Numbered from the stretch's first letter, positions 27,616 to 37,377 are shown. The stretch is 64,000 bases of DNA from Maribacter algarum (ex Zhang et al. 2020) (GCF_005885635.1 NZ_VATY01000003.1:476507-540506); one strand, 5' to 3'. Numbers and translations: made by a program. The notes: generated by a model from the sequence alone, not told the origin.

Positions 27616-28176
27616 TTGGATAAAATTGAGAACACTATTCAAGAAACCATTGCCAAAGCAAAAGCCGGAAGCCAAATCGCTTTTAGTAATTTGCTCGACA
27701 CCTTCTGGAATGACGTCTACGGATTCCAACTAAAACGAACTGAAAATGAGAACGACGCTGAAGATATCACCGTTCAAACTTTCTCTAAAGCTTTTGATAA
27801 ACTAAGTACCTACAACAGTGCGTATGAGTTTAAAACTTGGCTAATTACCATTTCGAAGAATATTCATATCGACCTAGTTCGTAAAAGAAAGCGGAGCGTT
27901 TTAGATTCTTGGGGAGGTAACGAAGCCGTAAAAAAAGTGCTTGACGACGCTCCAACAGCTGAGGACCGTCTTATTACAGAACAAAACCTTGCGACGCTTT
28001 TACAACATATCAAGCAATTAAAACCGCATTACCAAGAAGTTATAAATCTTCGCTTTTTTAATGAATTAAGCTATGCAGCGATCGCGACGGAGCTTAACGA
28101 ACCTATTAATAATGTAAAGGTAAAACTGCTTCGAGCAAAGAAACTACTTGCTGAAGTGATCAATAAAAAAGCTTAG
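27616..28176 (+). CDS. RNA polymerase sigma-70 factor, ECF family
   Basis: The 186-residue protein has region 2 (ENDAEDITVQTFSKAFDKL, TWLITISKNIHIDLVRKRKR) and region 4 (LSYAAIATELNEPINNVKVKL). The start is a TTG at 27616. No anti-sigma gene follows; an unrelated lipA gene is next. This is a second, differently organised sigma factor only 1.2 kb after the first. Confidence 0.9.
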   Translation: MDKIENTIQETIAKAKAGSQIAFSNLLDTFWNDVYGFQLKRTENENDAEDITVQTFSKAFDKLSTYNSAYEFKTWLITISKNIHIDLVRKRKRSVLDSWGGNEAVKKVLDDAPTAEDRLITEQNLATLLQHIKQLKPHYQEVINLRFFNELSYAAIATELNEPINNVKVKLLRAKKLLAEVINKKA

Positions 28177-28186
28177 GCTTTTCTAA

Positions 28187-28238
28187 AATTCCAAATTCCA
28201 AAAAGAGAATACTTACTTAGAGTTGGAATTTGGGGTTT
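28187..28238 (+). terminator. possible terminator hairpin after the second sigma factor
   Basis: CCAAATTCCAA (28191-28201) pairs perfectly with TTGGAATTTGG (28223-28233) around a 21-base loop, flanked by AAAATT and GGTTTTC. It is AU-rich and so of moderate strength. Confidence 0.5.
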
Positions 28239-28335
28239 TCATATTGTGATTTTTATCTTCGTAAAGTTGACTTTTACCTCAAAAGCAGTGAAATCATTAT
28301 GAGTTTTCCCATAATATAATCCTTGATTTAGTTCG

Positions 28336-28343
28336 TATATTTG
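28336..28343 (+). promoter_or_regulatory. -7 box TATATTTG for lipA
   Basis: TATATTTG fits TAnnTTTG and lies 14 bases before the lipA ATG, leaving a very short leader. No -33 TTTG is seen at 17-21 bases. Confidence 0.45.
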
Positions 28344-28357
28344 TTTAAAATTTGACT

Positions 28358-29230
28358 ATGAGTACTGATACTTTAAAGAGTGTTCTTCCTCCTAAAGGAA
28401 AACCGAAGTGGCTTCGCGTTAAACTGCCTACAGGTAAAAAGTACACGCAGCTAAGAGGATTAGTAGAAAAATACGATTTACATACCATTTGTACTTCGGG
28501 CAGTTGTCCTAATATGGGCGAATGCTGGGGTGAAGGAACGGCCACATTCATGATTTTAGGAAATGTCTGCACCCGCTCCTGTGGCTTTTGTGGTGTAAAA
28601 ACTGGAAGACCCGAAGACGTAGATTGGGCAGAACCAGAAAAAGTAGCACGTTCCATCAAAATAATGGGCATTAAACATGCTGTTGTCACTTCTGTGGACC
28701 GAGACGATTTAAAGGATATGGGATCCATCATTTGGGCAGAAACCGTTAAGGCTATCCGAAGAATGAACCCCGAAACCACACTTGAGACGTTAATTCCTGA
28801 CTTTCAGGGAATTGAAAGACATATCGACCGTATTATCGAAGTACAGCCTGAAGTAGTTTCCCATAACATGGAAACCGTAAAACGTTTAACACGTGAAGTC
28901 CGAATCCAAGCAAAATACGAGCGCAGCTTAGAAGTATTACGATACCTAGGTGAAGGTGTCAACCGAACAAAATCAGGTATTATGCTAGGTCTTGGTGAAT
29001 TGGAAGAAGAAGTAATCGAAACCATGGAAGACCTGCGAAAAGCAAACGTAGATGTTGTTACCATTGGTCAATATCTACAACCTTCAAAAAAACATTTACC
29101 CGTCAAAGAATTCATACTACCAGAGCAATTTAAAAAATACGAGGAATTAGGCTTAAAAATGGGCTTCCGCCATGTAGAAAGCGGAGCACTAGTTCGCTCA
29201 TCTTACAAGGCGCATAAGCATATTAACTAA
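28358..29230 (+). CDS. lipA: lipoyl synthase
   Basis: The 290-residue radical SAM enzyme inserts two sulfurs into octanoyl chains on lipoyl domains. The auxiliary cluster motif [12 protein letters not shown] and the radical-SAM motif CTRSCGFC are both intact, and the C-terminal [10 protein letters not shown] carries the conserved RSSY. The ATG at 28358 is preferred to a TTG two codons upstream. It has its own -7 box and is not in an operon with lipB here. Confidence 0.97.
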   Translation: MSTDTLKSVLPPKGKPKWLRVKLPTGKKYTQLRGLVEKYDLHTICTSGSCPNMGECWGEGTATFMILGNVCTRSCGFCGVKTGRPEDVDWAEPEKVARSIKIMGIKHAVVTSVDRDDLKDMGSIIWAETVKAIRRMNPETTLETLIPDFQGIERHIDRIIEVQPEVVSHNMETVKRLTREVRIQAKYERSLEVLRYLGEGVNRTKSGIMLGLGELEEEVIETMEDLRKANVDVVTIGQYLQPSKKHLPVKEFILPEQFKKYEELGLKMGFRHVESGALVRSSYKAHKHIN

Positions 29231-29274
29231 TAGATTTTTGTTAGTTATCTTCCCTGTTGAAATCAAATTTATTT

Positions 29275-30285
29275 ATGAGCAAGACAACGATAGGCATAAA
29301 TGGTTTCGGCAGAATTGGACGAACAGTTTTCCGATTGCTGAACGAGCATAAACACCTACAAGTGGTTGCTATCAATGATTTGGCGGATTCTAGAACAATG
29401 GCCCACCTTCTAAAGTATGATAGTATACACGGAGTTTCAAATCAAAAAATTGACTTTACGGATAATAGTATTGTTGTCAACGGAAATAGCATAGCGTTTC
29501 TCAATGAAAAATCCCTAGAAAATATCAATTGGGCAGCTCATAAGGTAGATATTGTTATTGAGTGTACTGGAAAGTTTAAAACTAAGGAAAAGCTTGGGTA
29601 TCATCTTAAAAATGGAGCGAAAAAAGTGATTCTGTCTGTTCCACCGGCTGATGATGATATAAAAATGCTGATTCATGGTATTAACGAGGATATCATTGGC
29701 GAAGAAGATAATATCATATCTAATGCTTCCTGTACAACAAACAATGCAGCCCCTATGATAAAGGTCATTAATGACCTTTGTGGAATTGAACAAGCATATA
29801 TCACAACCATACATTCCTATACAACCGACCAAAGCTTGCATGATCAACCCCATAGGGACCTGAGAAGAGCTAGAGCGGCATCACAGTCCATTGTACCAAC
29901 AACCACTGGCGCAGCAAAGGCCTTAACAAAGATTTTTCCTGATTTAAGTGATGTAATAGGTGGTTGTGGTATTCGAGTTCCAGTTGCGAATGGATCTCTC
30001 ACAGATATCACATTCAATGTTAAAAAACCTACAAGTATTCAGGAAATTAATGATACTTTTGAAAGAATTTCGAAGAACGAGCTCAAAAGCGTACTTTTTT
30101 ACACCCAAGACCCAATTGTATCCGTAGATATAAACAATAGTTATTATTCTTGTACGTTTGATTCACAGATGACTTCGGTCATAGGTAAAATGGTCAAAAT
30201 AATAGGATGGTACGATAATGAAACAGGCTATAGTAGCAGAATAATTGATTCAATCAATTTATTGGTTTCTAAAAAATACGTTTGA
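29275..30285 (+). CDS. gap: glyceraldehyde-3-phosphate dehydrogenase, NAD type
   Basis: The 336-residue enzyme has the NAD fold at GINGFGRIGRTVFR, Asp35 in the VAINDLAD loop (favouring NAD over NADP), catalytic Cys153 in ISNASCTTNNAAP and His180 in TTIHSYTTD. The ATG at 29275 gives the standard N-terminus. Its stop TGA overlaps the TTG start of the hybrid kinase by three bases. The coupling of a glycolytic enzyme to a sensor kinase is unusual. Confidence 0.95.
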   Translation: MSKTTIGINGFGRIGRTVFRLLNEHKHLQVVAINDLADSRTMAHLLKYDSIHGVSNQKIDFTDNSIVVNGNSIAFLNEKSLENINWAAHKVDIVIECTGKFKTKEKLGYHLKNGAKKVILSVPPADDDIKMLIHGINEDIIGEEDNIISNASCTTNNAAPMIKVINDLCGIEQAYITTIHSYTTDQSLHDQPHRDLRRARAASQSIVPTTTGAAKALTKIFPDLSDVIGGCGIRVPVANGSLTDITFNVKKPTSIQEINDTFERISKNELKSVLFYTQDPIVSVDINNSYYSCTFDSQMTSVIGKMVKIIGWYDNETGYSSRIIDSINLLVSKKYV

Positions 30286-32504
30286 AATTTTTAGCATTAC
30301 ATATCAAAACACCCGCAATACTAGTTTTATTAGTATTTCTTGCCGTTGCACCCTTTCTTCAAGCTCAAATTGATAGTACTGCCACTGATAGTGTAAGTCT
30401 GTATTTTGAACAGGCCAGAACTCTCAAAAATCAAAATAAACTTGATCTTGCACTTTCATCATTGAAAAAGGCAGAGGAACTAGCTGAGCGAAAGGACGAT
30501 AAAAAGCTTTTGATAGATAGCTATCAAAAACAAGCTATTCTATTTCTAGAATTAGACAAACAAGATGGTGCTGAAATTTTTTGGGACCGTTCTAAAGGGC
30601 TTTTGGAAGATATAGAATACCCGTACGGCGATGCCATATTCAAATACATAGAAGCTATAATGCTCTATAAAAGAAACAATAAGTTTCAAGCTATATTTAT
30701 GCTTGATGAGGCAAAACAGCTCAATAATGACCGTAATTTTTTCAACAATATCCTCTTGCTTGAAGGAATTATATATGTCGATCTCGAAAAATATGATATC
30801 GCATCGAAAAATTTCAATTCTTTAATTGTAAATACGGATGTTTACGAAAAAGAGTACTTAGCGACTAGAGCACATCTAGGCATGTCTTTGTTGAATTTAA
30901 AGACCGAAAATTATGAGGAAGGCGCTATTAATGGTGAGAGCGCACTGCGAATAGCTTCAGAAAATAGCTTTGACAAAGAAGTTAAGGAAGCCAATGAGCT
31001 TCTAACACAGGTTTATGAAAGTATGGAGCGCTATGATTTATCTAGCAACAACTACAAAAACCTATTAGACCTTAGAGATTCTATATTCAATGCTGAAAAA
31101 ATTAGAACCGAAGCCAAAACAGCAAACAAAATTCAGTTCGATTTCATGAGTGATACCATAGATAAACAGGACAAAGAAATCGAAGATTTAACTGATGAGA
31201 CAAACAGATCTGAAATTATCGTGATTCTTGTTTCAGCATTTTTAATTATCATTTCACTTTTGGCAGTCTCTCTCTATCGAAATAATCAGATAAAATTAAA
31301 AACAAACGATTTACTTCAAACCAAGAATAGCGAGCTTCAAGGAGCAAGAGATGCGGCCGTAAGTGCCATGGAAGCTAAAACTAATTTCTTGTCTACCGTA
31401 AGTCATGAGCTTCGAACTCCGCTATATGCAGTAACTGGTCTAACACACTTATTACTGGAAGAAAACCCAAGTAAAAATCAACAAGAACATCTAAAGGCTC
31501 TCAAATTTTCAGGGGACTACCTGCTAAATTTCATCAATGATATTCTTCAAATCAACAAAATCGATGCTGACAAATTAGAGCCATTAAATATAGATTTCAA
31601 TCTAAAAAGAACACTGCAGGAGGTTATCGATTCACTACAACAGAGCGCAAAGTCCAACAGGACAAAAATTACTCTGGATTATGATGAAAACATTCCAAGT
31701 CATTTGATGAGTGACCCCATTAAGCTTTCGCAGGTATTCATGAACTTGGTGGGTAATGCACTAAAATTTACCAAAGATGGGGAAGTAAAGGTTGTTGCCA
31801 AGCTTATGAAAAAAGAAGAGGAGGATGTGACTCTTTACTTCGAAGTAGCTGATACCGGTATTGGTATCTCCAAGGAAAAACAGGACAGCATATTTGAAGG
31901 CTTCGAACAAGGTTCCATTCAAATTAACAGAGAATATGGCGGAACTGGTTTAGGTCTTACCATTGTAAAAAGTCTTCTTGGTTTATTTGACAGTAAGATT
32001 CAACTTGAGAGTGAATTAGGAAAAGGAAGCTCCTTCTTTTTCGAACTTGAGCTTAAGAGCAAGGACAGCATTGTTGACGATATTCCCTTTGAAATCACAC
32101 AACAAGATTTTGAATTCAAAGGCTTACACCTTCTAATTGTAGAGGATAACAAAATTAACCAGGTCATTACTAAAAAGATGTTATCTAAAAAAGAGATGAC
32201 AAGTGATATCGCAAATAACGGAATTGAAGCTGTGGAAATGGCAGAAACAAATAGCTACGATGCTATTTTAATGGATATTCATATGCCTGGTATCAGCGGG
32301 GAAGAGGCAACCATTCGCATTCGAAAATTTGATATCAGCACACCTATTATTGCGCTTACCGCAATTTCTCTTGATGATAGTTTAGAGAGTTTTTATGCTG
32401 CAGGTTGTAATGACGTGGTAACAAAACCTTTCAAACCAGAAGTTTTCTATCAAAAAATTGGCGAGAATATTTTCAATAAAAGAGTTAAGAGTACTGGCTC
32501 ATAA
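30282..32504 (+). CDS. hybrid sensor histidine kinase with periplasmic TPR-like region
   Basis: The 740-residue protein starts at TTG 30282, the only start that includes the signal-like N-terminus (AILVLLVFLAVAPFLQAQ). A TPR-like helical region (about 35-290) should lie outside the inner membrane, followed by a membrane helix near 312-333 and a coiled coil. The HisKA has His375 in TVSHELRTP. The HATPase has NLVGNALKF, DTGIGIS and GGTGLGLTIV. A C-terminal receiver has Asp665 in LMDIHMPG and KPF near the end. It lacks a DNA-binding output, so phosphoryl groups probably pass to another protein. Confidence 0.92.
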   Translation: MKFLALHIKTPAILVLLVFLAVAPFLQAQIDSTATDSVSLYFEQARTLKNQNKLDLALSSLKKAEELAERKDDKKLLIDSYQKQAILFLELDKQDGAEIFWDRSKGLLEDIEYPYGDAIFKYIEAIMLYKRNNKFQAIFMLDEAKQLNNDRNFFNNILLLEGIIYVDLEKYDIASKNFNSLIVNTDVYEKEYLATRAHLGMSLLNLKTENYEEGAINGESALRIASENSFDKEVKEANELLTQVYESMERYDLSSNNYKNLLDLRDSIFNAEKIRTEAKTANKIQFDFMSDTIDKQDKEIEDLTDETNRSEIIVILVSAFLIIISLLAVSLYRNNQIKLKTNDLLQTKNSELQGARDAAVSAMEAKTNFLSTVSHELRTPLYAVTGLTHLLLEENPSKNQQEHLKALKFSGDYLLNFINDILQINKIDADKLEPLNIDFNLKRTLQEVIDSLQQSAKSNRTKITLDYDENIPSHLMSDPIKLSQVFMNLVGNALKFTKDGEVKVVAKLMKKEEEDVTLYFEVADTGIGISKEKQDSIFEGFEQGSIQINREYGGTGLGLTIVKSLLGLFDSKIQLESELGKGSSFFFELELKSKDSIVDDIPFEITQQDFEFKGLHLLIVEDNKINQVITKKMLSKKEMTSDIANNGIEAVEMAETNSYDAILMDIHMPGISGEEATIRIRKFDISTPIIALTAISLDDSLESFYAAGCNDVVTKPFKPEVFYQKIGENIFNKRVKSTGS

Positions 32505-33489
32505 ATTCTTCCAAGTCCGTTTTTAATTCATCCAGCCCCTGGTCAAAAAAGAGATGTTTTATTTCAATATAGTTACAAGTAACGTCATTTTTCAATCTTA
32601 CAAAATCCTTCTCGGTTGTCAGAACATTTGGTTTTGACTTTATCATTTCAATTTCCTGTACATTAAAATTATGATGGTCTTTAAAGGACAAGTGTTCAAA
32701 TAAAATTCCGTTTTCTTCTAGAAAGAAAGTTAATGGATTAGGATTAGCGATACCAGTCACTAATGTAATTTTCTTCCCCTTTAAATCATCAATATGTTTT
32801 AACTCCCTATTTCCTTGCAGATTCCTATCATAATCCAAATAACTGAACAATGTTTTTTGGTGTGGTTTTGGTCCTAACTTATGTTTGATTTTGATGTGTT
32901 CGGCATAAGTACTTTCAAGAGGATTTTTGGTCACTACCAAGATATCTGCTCGTCTTGCCTCCCTCCTGCTATCTCGAAGGTTTCCACTAGGCAAATACCA
33001 ATCTGAAGTGTATAAGCTATCGAAAGCTGTCAGTAAAATCGAGAAGCCGGGTTTTACCTTTCGATGCTGAAAAGCATCATCCATAAGAATAACATCAGGT
33101 TTCACATCCTTCTCCAAAAGGGCTATTCCATTTTGACGATCTGCGTCCACTGCAACCTGAATATTTTTAAATTTCATATGTATTTGATAAGGCTCGTCGC
33201 CCAAATCATTCACCGTACTATCGGCATTCGCTAAAACAAATCCTCTAGATTTTCTTCTATAACCTCGACTTAACACTGCAACTTTGTACTTTTCCTGCAG
33301 CAAGGAAATGAGCAGTTCCACCATTGGTGTTTTTCCAGTTCCGCCTACATTCAAATTACCAATACAAATGATTGGTGTTTGATACGATTCTGATGGAAAC
33401 AAACCCCAATCATAACACCGGTTTCGCAGATACACTACCAAGCCATATACTAAGGAAACAGGGAAAAGTACTTTTCTAAGGAGCCACAT
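32485..33489 (-). CDS. lpxK: tetraacyldisaccharide 4'-kinase
   Basis: The 334-residue membrane-associated kinase phosphorylates the lipid A disaccharide. The P-loop is GNLNVGGTGKTP near residues 43-54, the ILMDDAFQHRK motif follows, and an N-terminal hydrophobic helix anchors it. It converges on the hybrid kinase with a 20-base overlap of coding regions. It diverges from the Nif3-like gene with a 49-base gap. Confidence 0.94.
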   Translation of the reverse strand: MWLLRKVLFPVSLVYGLVVYLRNRCYDWGLFPSESYQTPIICIGNLNVGGTGKTPMVELLISLLQEKYKVAVLSRGYRRKSRGFVLANADSTVNDLGDEPYQIHMKFKNIQVAVDADRQNGIALLEKDVKPDVILMDDAFQHRKVKPGFSILLTAFDSLYTSDWYLPSGNLRDSRREARRADILVVTKNPLESTYAEHIKIKHKLGPKPHQKTLFSYLDYDRNLQGNRELKHIDDLKGKKITLVTGIANPNPLTFFLEENGILFEHLSFKDHHNFNVQEIEMIKSKPNVLTTEKDFVRLKNDVTCNYIEIKHLFFDQGLDELKTDLEEFMSQYS

Positions 33490-33510
33490 CTAAGCGAAAA
33501 TATAATATTT

Positions 33511-33518
33511 TATCTTTA
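33511..33518 (+). promoter_or_regulatory. near-consensus -7 box TATCTTTA for the Nif3-like gene
   Basis: TATCTTTA differs from TAnnTTTG in the last base and sits 20 bases before the ATG at 33539. It is a plausible start for the Nif3-like and zinc-ribbon-family genes. Confidence 0.35.
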
Positions 33519-33538
33519 CCATCTTAAAATTCACGAGA

Positions 33539-34633
33539 ATGCTAGTAAAAGAAGTTACCGATATACTTGAAGAATTAGCACCTTTAGCCTACGCGGAGGA
33601 TTTTGATAATGTGGGACTTCTAGTTGGTGACACCAACATTGAAGTTTCAGGAATTCTGGTAACTTTAGATACTCTGGAAAATGTTGTAGATGAGGCAATT
33701 GAAAACAATTGTAATCTTATCGTTAGCTTCCACCCTATCATTTTTAGCGGACTCAAAAAGATAACCGGAAAGACCTATGTGGAAAGAGTTGTCATAAAAG
33801 CAATAAAAAATAACATTACCATCTATAGTATGCATACGGCCCTCGATAATAGTAAAGATGGAGTCAATGCAAAAATTTGTGAAGTACTAGGGATTGAAAA
33901 TCCAGAAATATTGATTCCACAAAAACGGACTATTAAAAAATTAACTACATACGTTCCGGAGGCAGATGCTGAAATTTTGAAAAATGCACTTTTCGAAGCT
34001 GGGGCGGGAAACATTGGAAATTACAGCCATTGTAGTTTTGTCAATGAAGGCACCGGAAGTTTTCAAGCTGAAACAGATGCTAATCCCGTTAAGGGAAATA
34101 TTGGTGAAATTCACTTCGAAAAAGAGACGCAAATTCATGTGACCTATCAAAAATCACAGGAAGGGAAAGTGTTGAACGCCTTGTTTAAAAATCATCCGTA
34201 TGACGAGGTAGCTTTCGAGGTTTATTCCCTAGAAAACACCAATCAACATATCGGCATGGGAATGATTGGAACCTTAAAAAATCCGATGGAAGAAATGCCT
34301 TTTCTGAACCATGTAAAGAAAACCATGCATGCTTCTGGTATTCGACACTCCAATCTAATAGGGAAATCGGTTCAAAAAATCGCTGTTTTAGGGGGTAGTG
34401 GTGCTTTTGCTATTTCGGCCGCAAAGGCAGCGGGAGCTGATGTTTTTATAACTGCTGACATAAAGTACCATCAATTTTACGAAGCGGAAGACCAGATTGT
34501 TATTGCAGATATCGGACACTATGAAACTGAGCAGTTTACAAAAAACCTTTTAGTTGATTATCTTACGAAAAAAATTCCTAATTTTGCAGTCCGGTTAGCG
34601 GAAAGTAAAACCAATCCAATCAAGTATTTATAG
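33539..34633 (+). CDS. Nif3-like dinuclear-metal-centre protein
   Basis: The 364-residue protein is of the long YqfO type, with a middle insertion domain. Metal ligands appear as HPIIF and MHTALDN in the N-terminal half and GHYETEQF in the C-terminal half. It folds as a hexameric metal-binding protein; some members are GTP cyclohydrolase-like, but the role is unsettled. Two bases separate it from the next gene, so they form an operon. Confidence 0.9.
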   Translation: MLVKEVTDILEELAPLAYAEDFDNVGLLVGDTNIEVSGILVTLDTLENVVDEAIENNCNLIVSFHPIIFSGLKKITGKTYVERVVIKAIKNNITIYSMHTALDNSKDGVNAKICEVLGIENPEILIPQKRTIKKLTTYVPEADAEILKNALFEAGAGNIGNYSHCSFVNEGTGSFQAETDANPVKGNIGEIHFEKETQIHVTYQKSQEGKVLNALFKNHPYDEVAFEVYSLENTNQHIGMGMIGTLKNPMEEMPFLNHVKKTMHASGIRHSNLIGKSVQKIAVLGGSGAFAISAAKAAGADVFITADIKYHQFYEAEDQIVIADIGHYETEQFTKNLLVDYLTKKIPNFAVRLAESKTNPIKYL

Positions 34634-34635
34634 AT

Positions 34636-35415
34636 ATGGCAAAAAAAGCAGAAGCAACTGTAGAAGACAAGTTAAGAGCGTTGTACGATTTGCAATTAAT
34701 CGACTCTAGAGTTGATGAAATTCGCAACGTTCGCGGTGAACTTCCTTTAGAAGTTGAAGATCTTGAAGATGATGTATTGGGTCTTAAGACTAGAATGGAT
34801 AAGTTAAAGACTGATGTTGAGACTATCAACTTTGAAATTACAGCTAAGAAGAATTTAATCGATGAGTCAAAAGCATTGATTAAAAAGTATACTGAACAAC
34901 AAAAGAATGTTCGCAATAGTCGTGAATTCAATTCCATTACTAAGGAATTGGAATTTCAAGAATTAGAAATTCAATTGGCAGAAAAGAACATTAAAGAATT
35001 CAAAGCTCAAATAGAACAAAAGAAAGTGGTTATTGCCGAAACCAAAGAGCGTTTGGGCGAAAGAGAAACACATTTGAAGCACAAGAAGAGTGAATTAAAT
35101 GCGATTTTAGCTGAAACTGAAAAGGAAGAAAAAGCACTTTTAGGAAAATCTGAAAAGTTTCAAAAGGACATAGAAGAGCGTTTAGTGAAAGCTTATATAC
35201 GAATTCGAAAGAACGTGAAGAACGGTTTAGCAGTTGTACCTATCGAAAGGGGAGCTTCAGGTGGTTCTTTCTTTACCATTCCTCCTCAGGTTCAGGTAGA
35301 AATTGCTTCTAGAAAGAAAATTATTACTGACGAGCATAGTGGTAGAATATTAGTTGACCCAGTTTTAGCTGAAGAGGAGCAGGAGAAAATGCAAAAGATG
35401 TTTGCTAAATTGTAA
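34636..35415 (+). CDS. coiled-coil, zinc-ribbon-family protein lacking the cysteines
   Basis: The 259-residue protein has a long coiled coil (about 50-175) and a C-terminal region laid out like the C4-type zinc ribbon of the Nif3-linked family. The expected cysteines of CGGC and CEHC are replaced here, giving SGGSFFTIPP and DEHSGRILVD. There is no cysteine in the whole protein. The fold may thus be metal-free. It is co-transcribed with the Nif3-like gene, matching the common Bacteroidetes pair. Confidence 0.82.
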   Translation: MAKKAEATVEDKLRALYDLQLIDSRVDEIRNVRGELPLEVEDLEDDVLGLKTRMDKLKTDVETINFEITAKKNLIDESKALIKKYTEQQKNVRNSREFNSITKELEFQELEIQLAEKNIKEFKAQIEQKKVVIAETKERLGERETHLKHKKSELNAILAETEKEEKALLGKSEKFQKDIEERLVKAYIRIRKNVKNGLAVVPIERGASGGSFFTIPPQVQVEIASRKKIITDEHSGRILVDPVLAEEEQEKMQKMFAKL

Positions 35416-35440
35416 AGCTAATTGACCTTGAAAAACTCAT

Positions 35441-35473
35441 AGCCATTCGTTTTCAAGCGAATGGCTTTTTTTA
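35441..35473 (+). terminator. intrinsic terminator after the Nif3-like operon
   Basis: AGCCATTCG (35441-35449) pairs with CGAATGGCT (35458-35466) over an eight-base loop, followed by a long T-run. Strong Rho-independent terminator. Confidence 0.85.
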
Positions 35474-35504
35474 TTTAATTTTATAACAACACTTAAAAAG
35501 TTTC

Positions 35505-35942
35505 ATGCGAGTTATAGCACCTTTTCTGGTTTTATTGTTTTTTATGTCCTCATCAAAGGTATTGTCGCAGGATTTGGATAGCTATCAATGGAAAAATCGT
35601 GTTATTCTTCTAAAAGACACAGATCTAAATTCTGATTGGTTACAAGCACAGCTCAAACGGCTAAAATCAAATGCTCAACAACTGCTCGAAAGGGAAGTAG
35701 TCTTGTTTTTAGTTAATAATAAAGGAGTATATGATGGAATGCTTACAAAGACAGAGCTGCAAGCCGATTCGATAATAACCAAATACGGACTCTCGGACTT
35801 TGAAGGCTTAGTACTTATCGGGAAAGATGGTACAACTAAATTAAAAGAGGAATTTATAGTACATACTTCAGAGATTATTGAATTGATAGATAGTATGCCC
35901 ATGCGCAAGACTGAAATGAGCGACACAAGGAAAATAGATTAG
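35505..35942 (+). CDS. DUF4174-like secreted protein
   Basis: The 145-residue protein has a signal peptide (MRVIAPFLVLLFFMSSSKVL) and a thioredoxin-like DUF4174 pattern (YQWKNRVILLKDTD, then EGLVLIGKDGTTKLKEEF) without a redox CxxC pair. Its function is unknown. Its stop overlaps that of kmo by four bases on the opposite strand. Confidence 0.75.
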   Translation: MRVIAPFLVLLFFMSSSKVLSQDLDSYQWKNRVILLKDTDLNSDWLQAQLKRLKSNAQQLLEREVVLFLVNNKGVYDGMLTKTELQADSIITKYGLSDFEGLVLIGKDGTTKLKEEFIVHTSEIIELIDSMPMRKTEMSDTRKID

Positions 35943-37279
35943 AGCAGGCTTAATATTGTATCTTCTATCTCCTTACTATCCCATTTCGACTCAATTTCCG
36001 GTATTTCCATTACTTTTTGCATAATAGCTTCCTGAGCATCTCCTAAGGCAAGTGCTTCTGAATACGGCTGATCGGAAAAAGTAACACGAGAATAGGCGGG
36101 AATCCATTTTTCGGGGTGCCTAGCTGCGAAAAGTTTTTCAATCTTCTTCTGCAATAGAAATTTAGGGTCCGCTGTTTTACTGCTCATCTCTAAAAAATTG
36201 CGATAACTCAATTCTGCAATTGCATCTGCATTTGGTTTTCGCTCCTTTTGATATTCTTGAAAAATAGCTTCCCAATCATCTCCATGCTTTTCGATAATTT
36301 GATTTAGCACATTAATATCTTCAAAGCCCGCATTCATACCTTGTCCGTAAAAAGGAACTACAGCGTGTGCCGAATCACCTACCAAGGCAACCTTGTCCCA
36401 ATACGTCCACGGGTAGCATTTCATGGTTACCATGGCGCTTGTTGGATTTTTGAAAAAATCCAACAACAAATCATCCATAACTTGCATTACATTAGGAAAA
36501 TAAGTTAAAAAGAAAGATTTCGCCTGTTCTTTGGTTTTTAGGATTTCAAAGGAAACTTCTCCTTCAAAAGGCATAAAAAGTGTACAAGTAAAACTACCAT
36601 CTAAATTGGGCATGGCAATCAACATGAATTTGCCTCGAGGCCAAATATGAAATGAGTTTTTATCAAGTTTATGTGTGCCATCTGTATTAGCAGGAATGGT
36701 CAGCTCTTTGTATCCTACATCGATAAAATCTTGTGAATAGTCAAAGCGACTGCGCCTTTGCATCTTATGACGTACTCTTGAAAAGGCGCCATCGCACCCA
36801 AAGACAAGATTGAATTGATATTCTTCCCAATGCCCTTTTTCAGTATCACCAGTGTATAGTTTAGCCTCTGGTAGGTCAACATCCCAAACTTTTTCCTCAA
36901 ACTTGAAAATCACCCCAGCATTTTCAGCCAAATCAATCATTTTTCGATTTAAAACCCCTCTGGATATTGACCAAATAGCCTCTCCTTCTTTACCGTATTT
37001 TTGATAATACTCAGTTTGACCAACAAGATGCATTGCCCTTTTATCTAAAGGAATGGCAATCTTTTTAATTTCAGTTTCAAGCCCAACCTCTCGCAGTGAT
37101 TTCCAACCTCTATTGCTCATGGCAAGATTGATTGAACGACCCGAAAATTCAATATTACGAATGTCTGGACGACGATCAAAAACAGTTATGGAGTGACCAT
37201 GTCTTTTGAGGTATATTGCTAATAAAGAACCTACTAACCCAGATCCTATGATGGCAATGTTTTTAGAAGTTTGCGACAT
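35939..37279 (-). CDS. kmo: kynurenine 3-monooxygenase
   Basis: The 446-residue flavoprotein hydroxylates L-kynurenine with NADPH and O2 in tryptophan degradation or de novo NAD synthesis. The FAD motif IAIIGSGLVGSLLAIYLKRH and the GDSAHAVVPFYGQGMNAGF motif are present. A C-terminal helix tail is typical. It is a single gene here; the next pathway enzyme, kynU, is ~15 kb away in the same orientation. Confidence 0.93.
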   Translation of the reverse strand: MSQTSKNIAIIGSGLVGSLLAIYLKRHGHSITVFDRRPDIRNIEFSGRSINLAMSNRGWKSLREVGLETEIKKIAIPLDKRAMHLVGQTEYYQKYGKEGEAIWSISRGVLNRKMIDLAENAGVIFKFEEKVWDVDLPEAKLYTGDTEKGHWEEYQFNLVFGCDGAFSRVRHKMQRRSRFDYSQDFIDVGYKELTIPANTDGTHKLDKNSFHIWPRGKFMLIAMPNLDGSFTCTLFMPFEGEVSFEILKTKEQAKSFFLTYFPNVMQVMDDLLLDFFKNPTSAMVTMKCYPWTYWDKVALVGDSAHAVVPFYGQGMNAGFEDINVLNQIIEKHGDDWEAIFQEYQKERKPNADAIAELSYRNFLEMSSKTADPKFLLQKKIEKLFAARHPEKWIPAYSRVTFSDQPYSEALALGDAQEAIMQKVMEIPEIESKWDSKEIEDTILSLL

Positions 37280-37377
37280 ATATCTATTCGTAGTTTGTGG
37301 AATAGAATTTAAAGTTAATAAAAATAGGTTTCTCTTGTAAGGAACTGTCCTTAAATAGGTCTAACATAACAGAAAAG

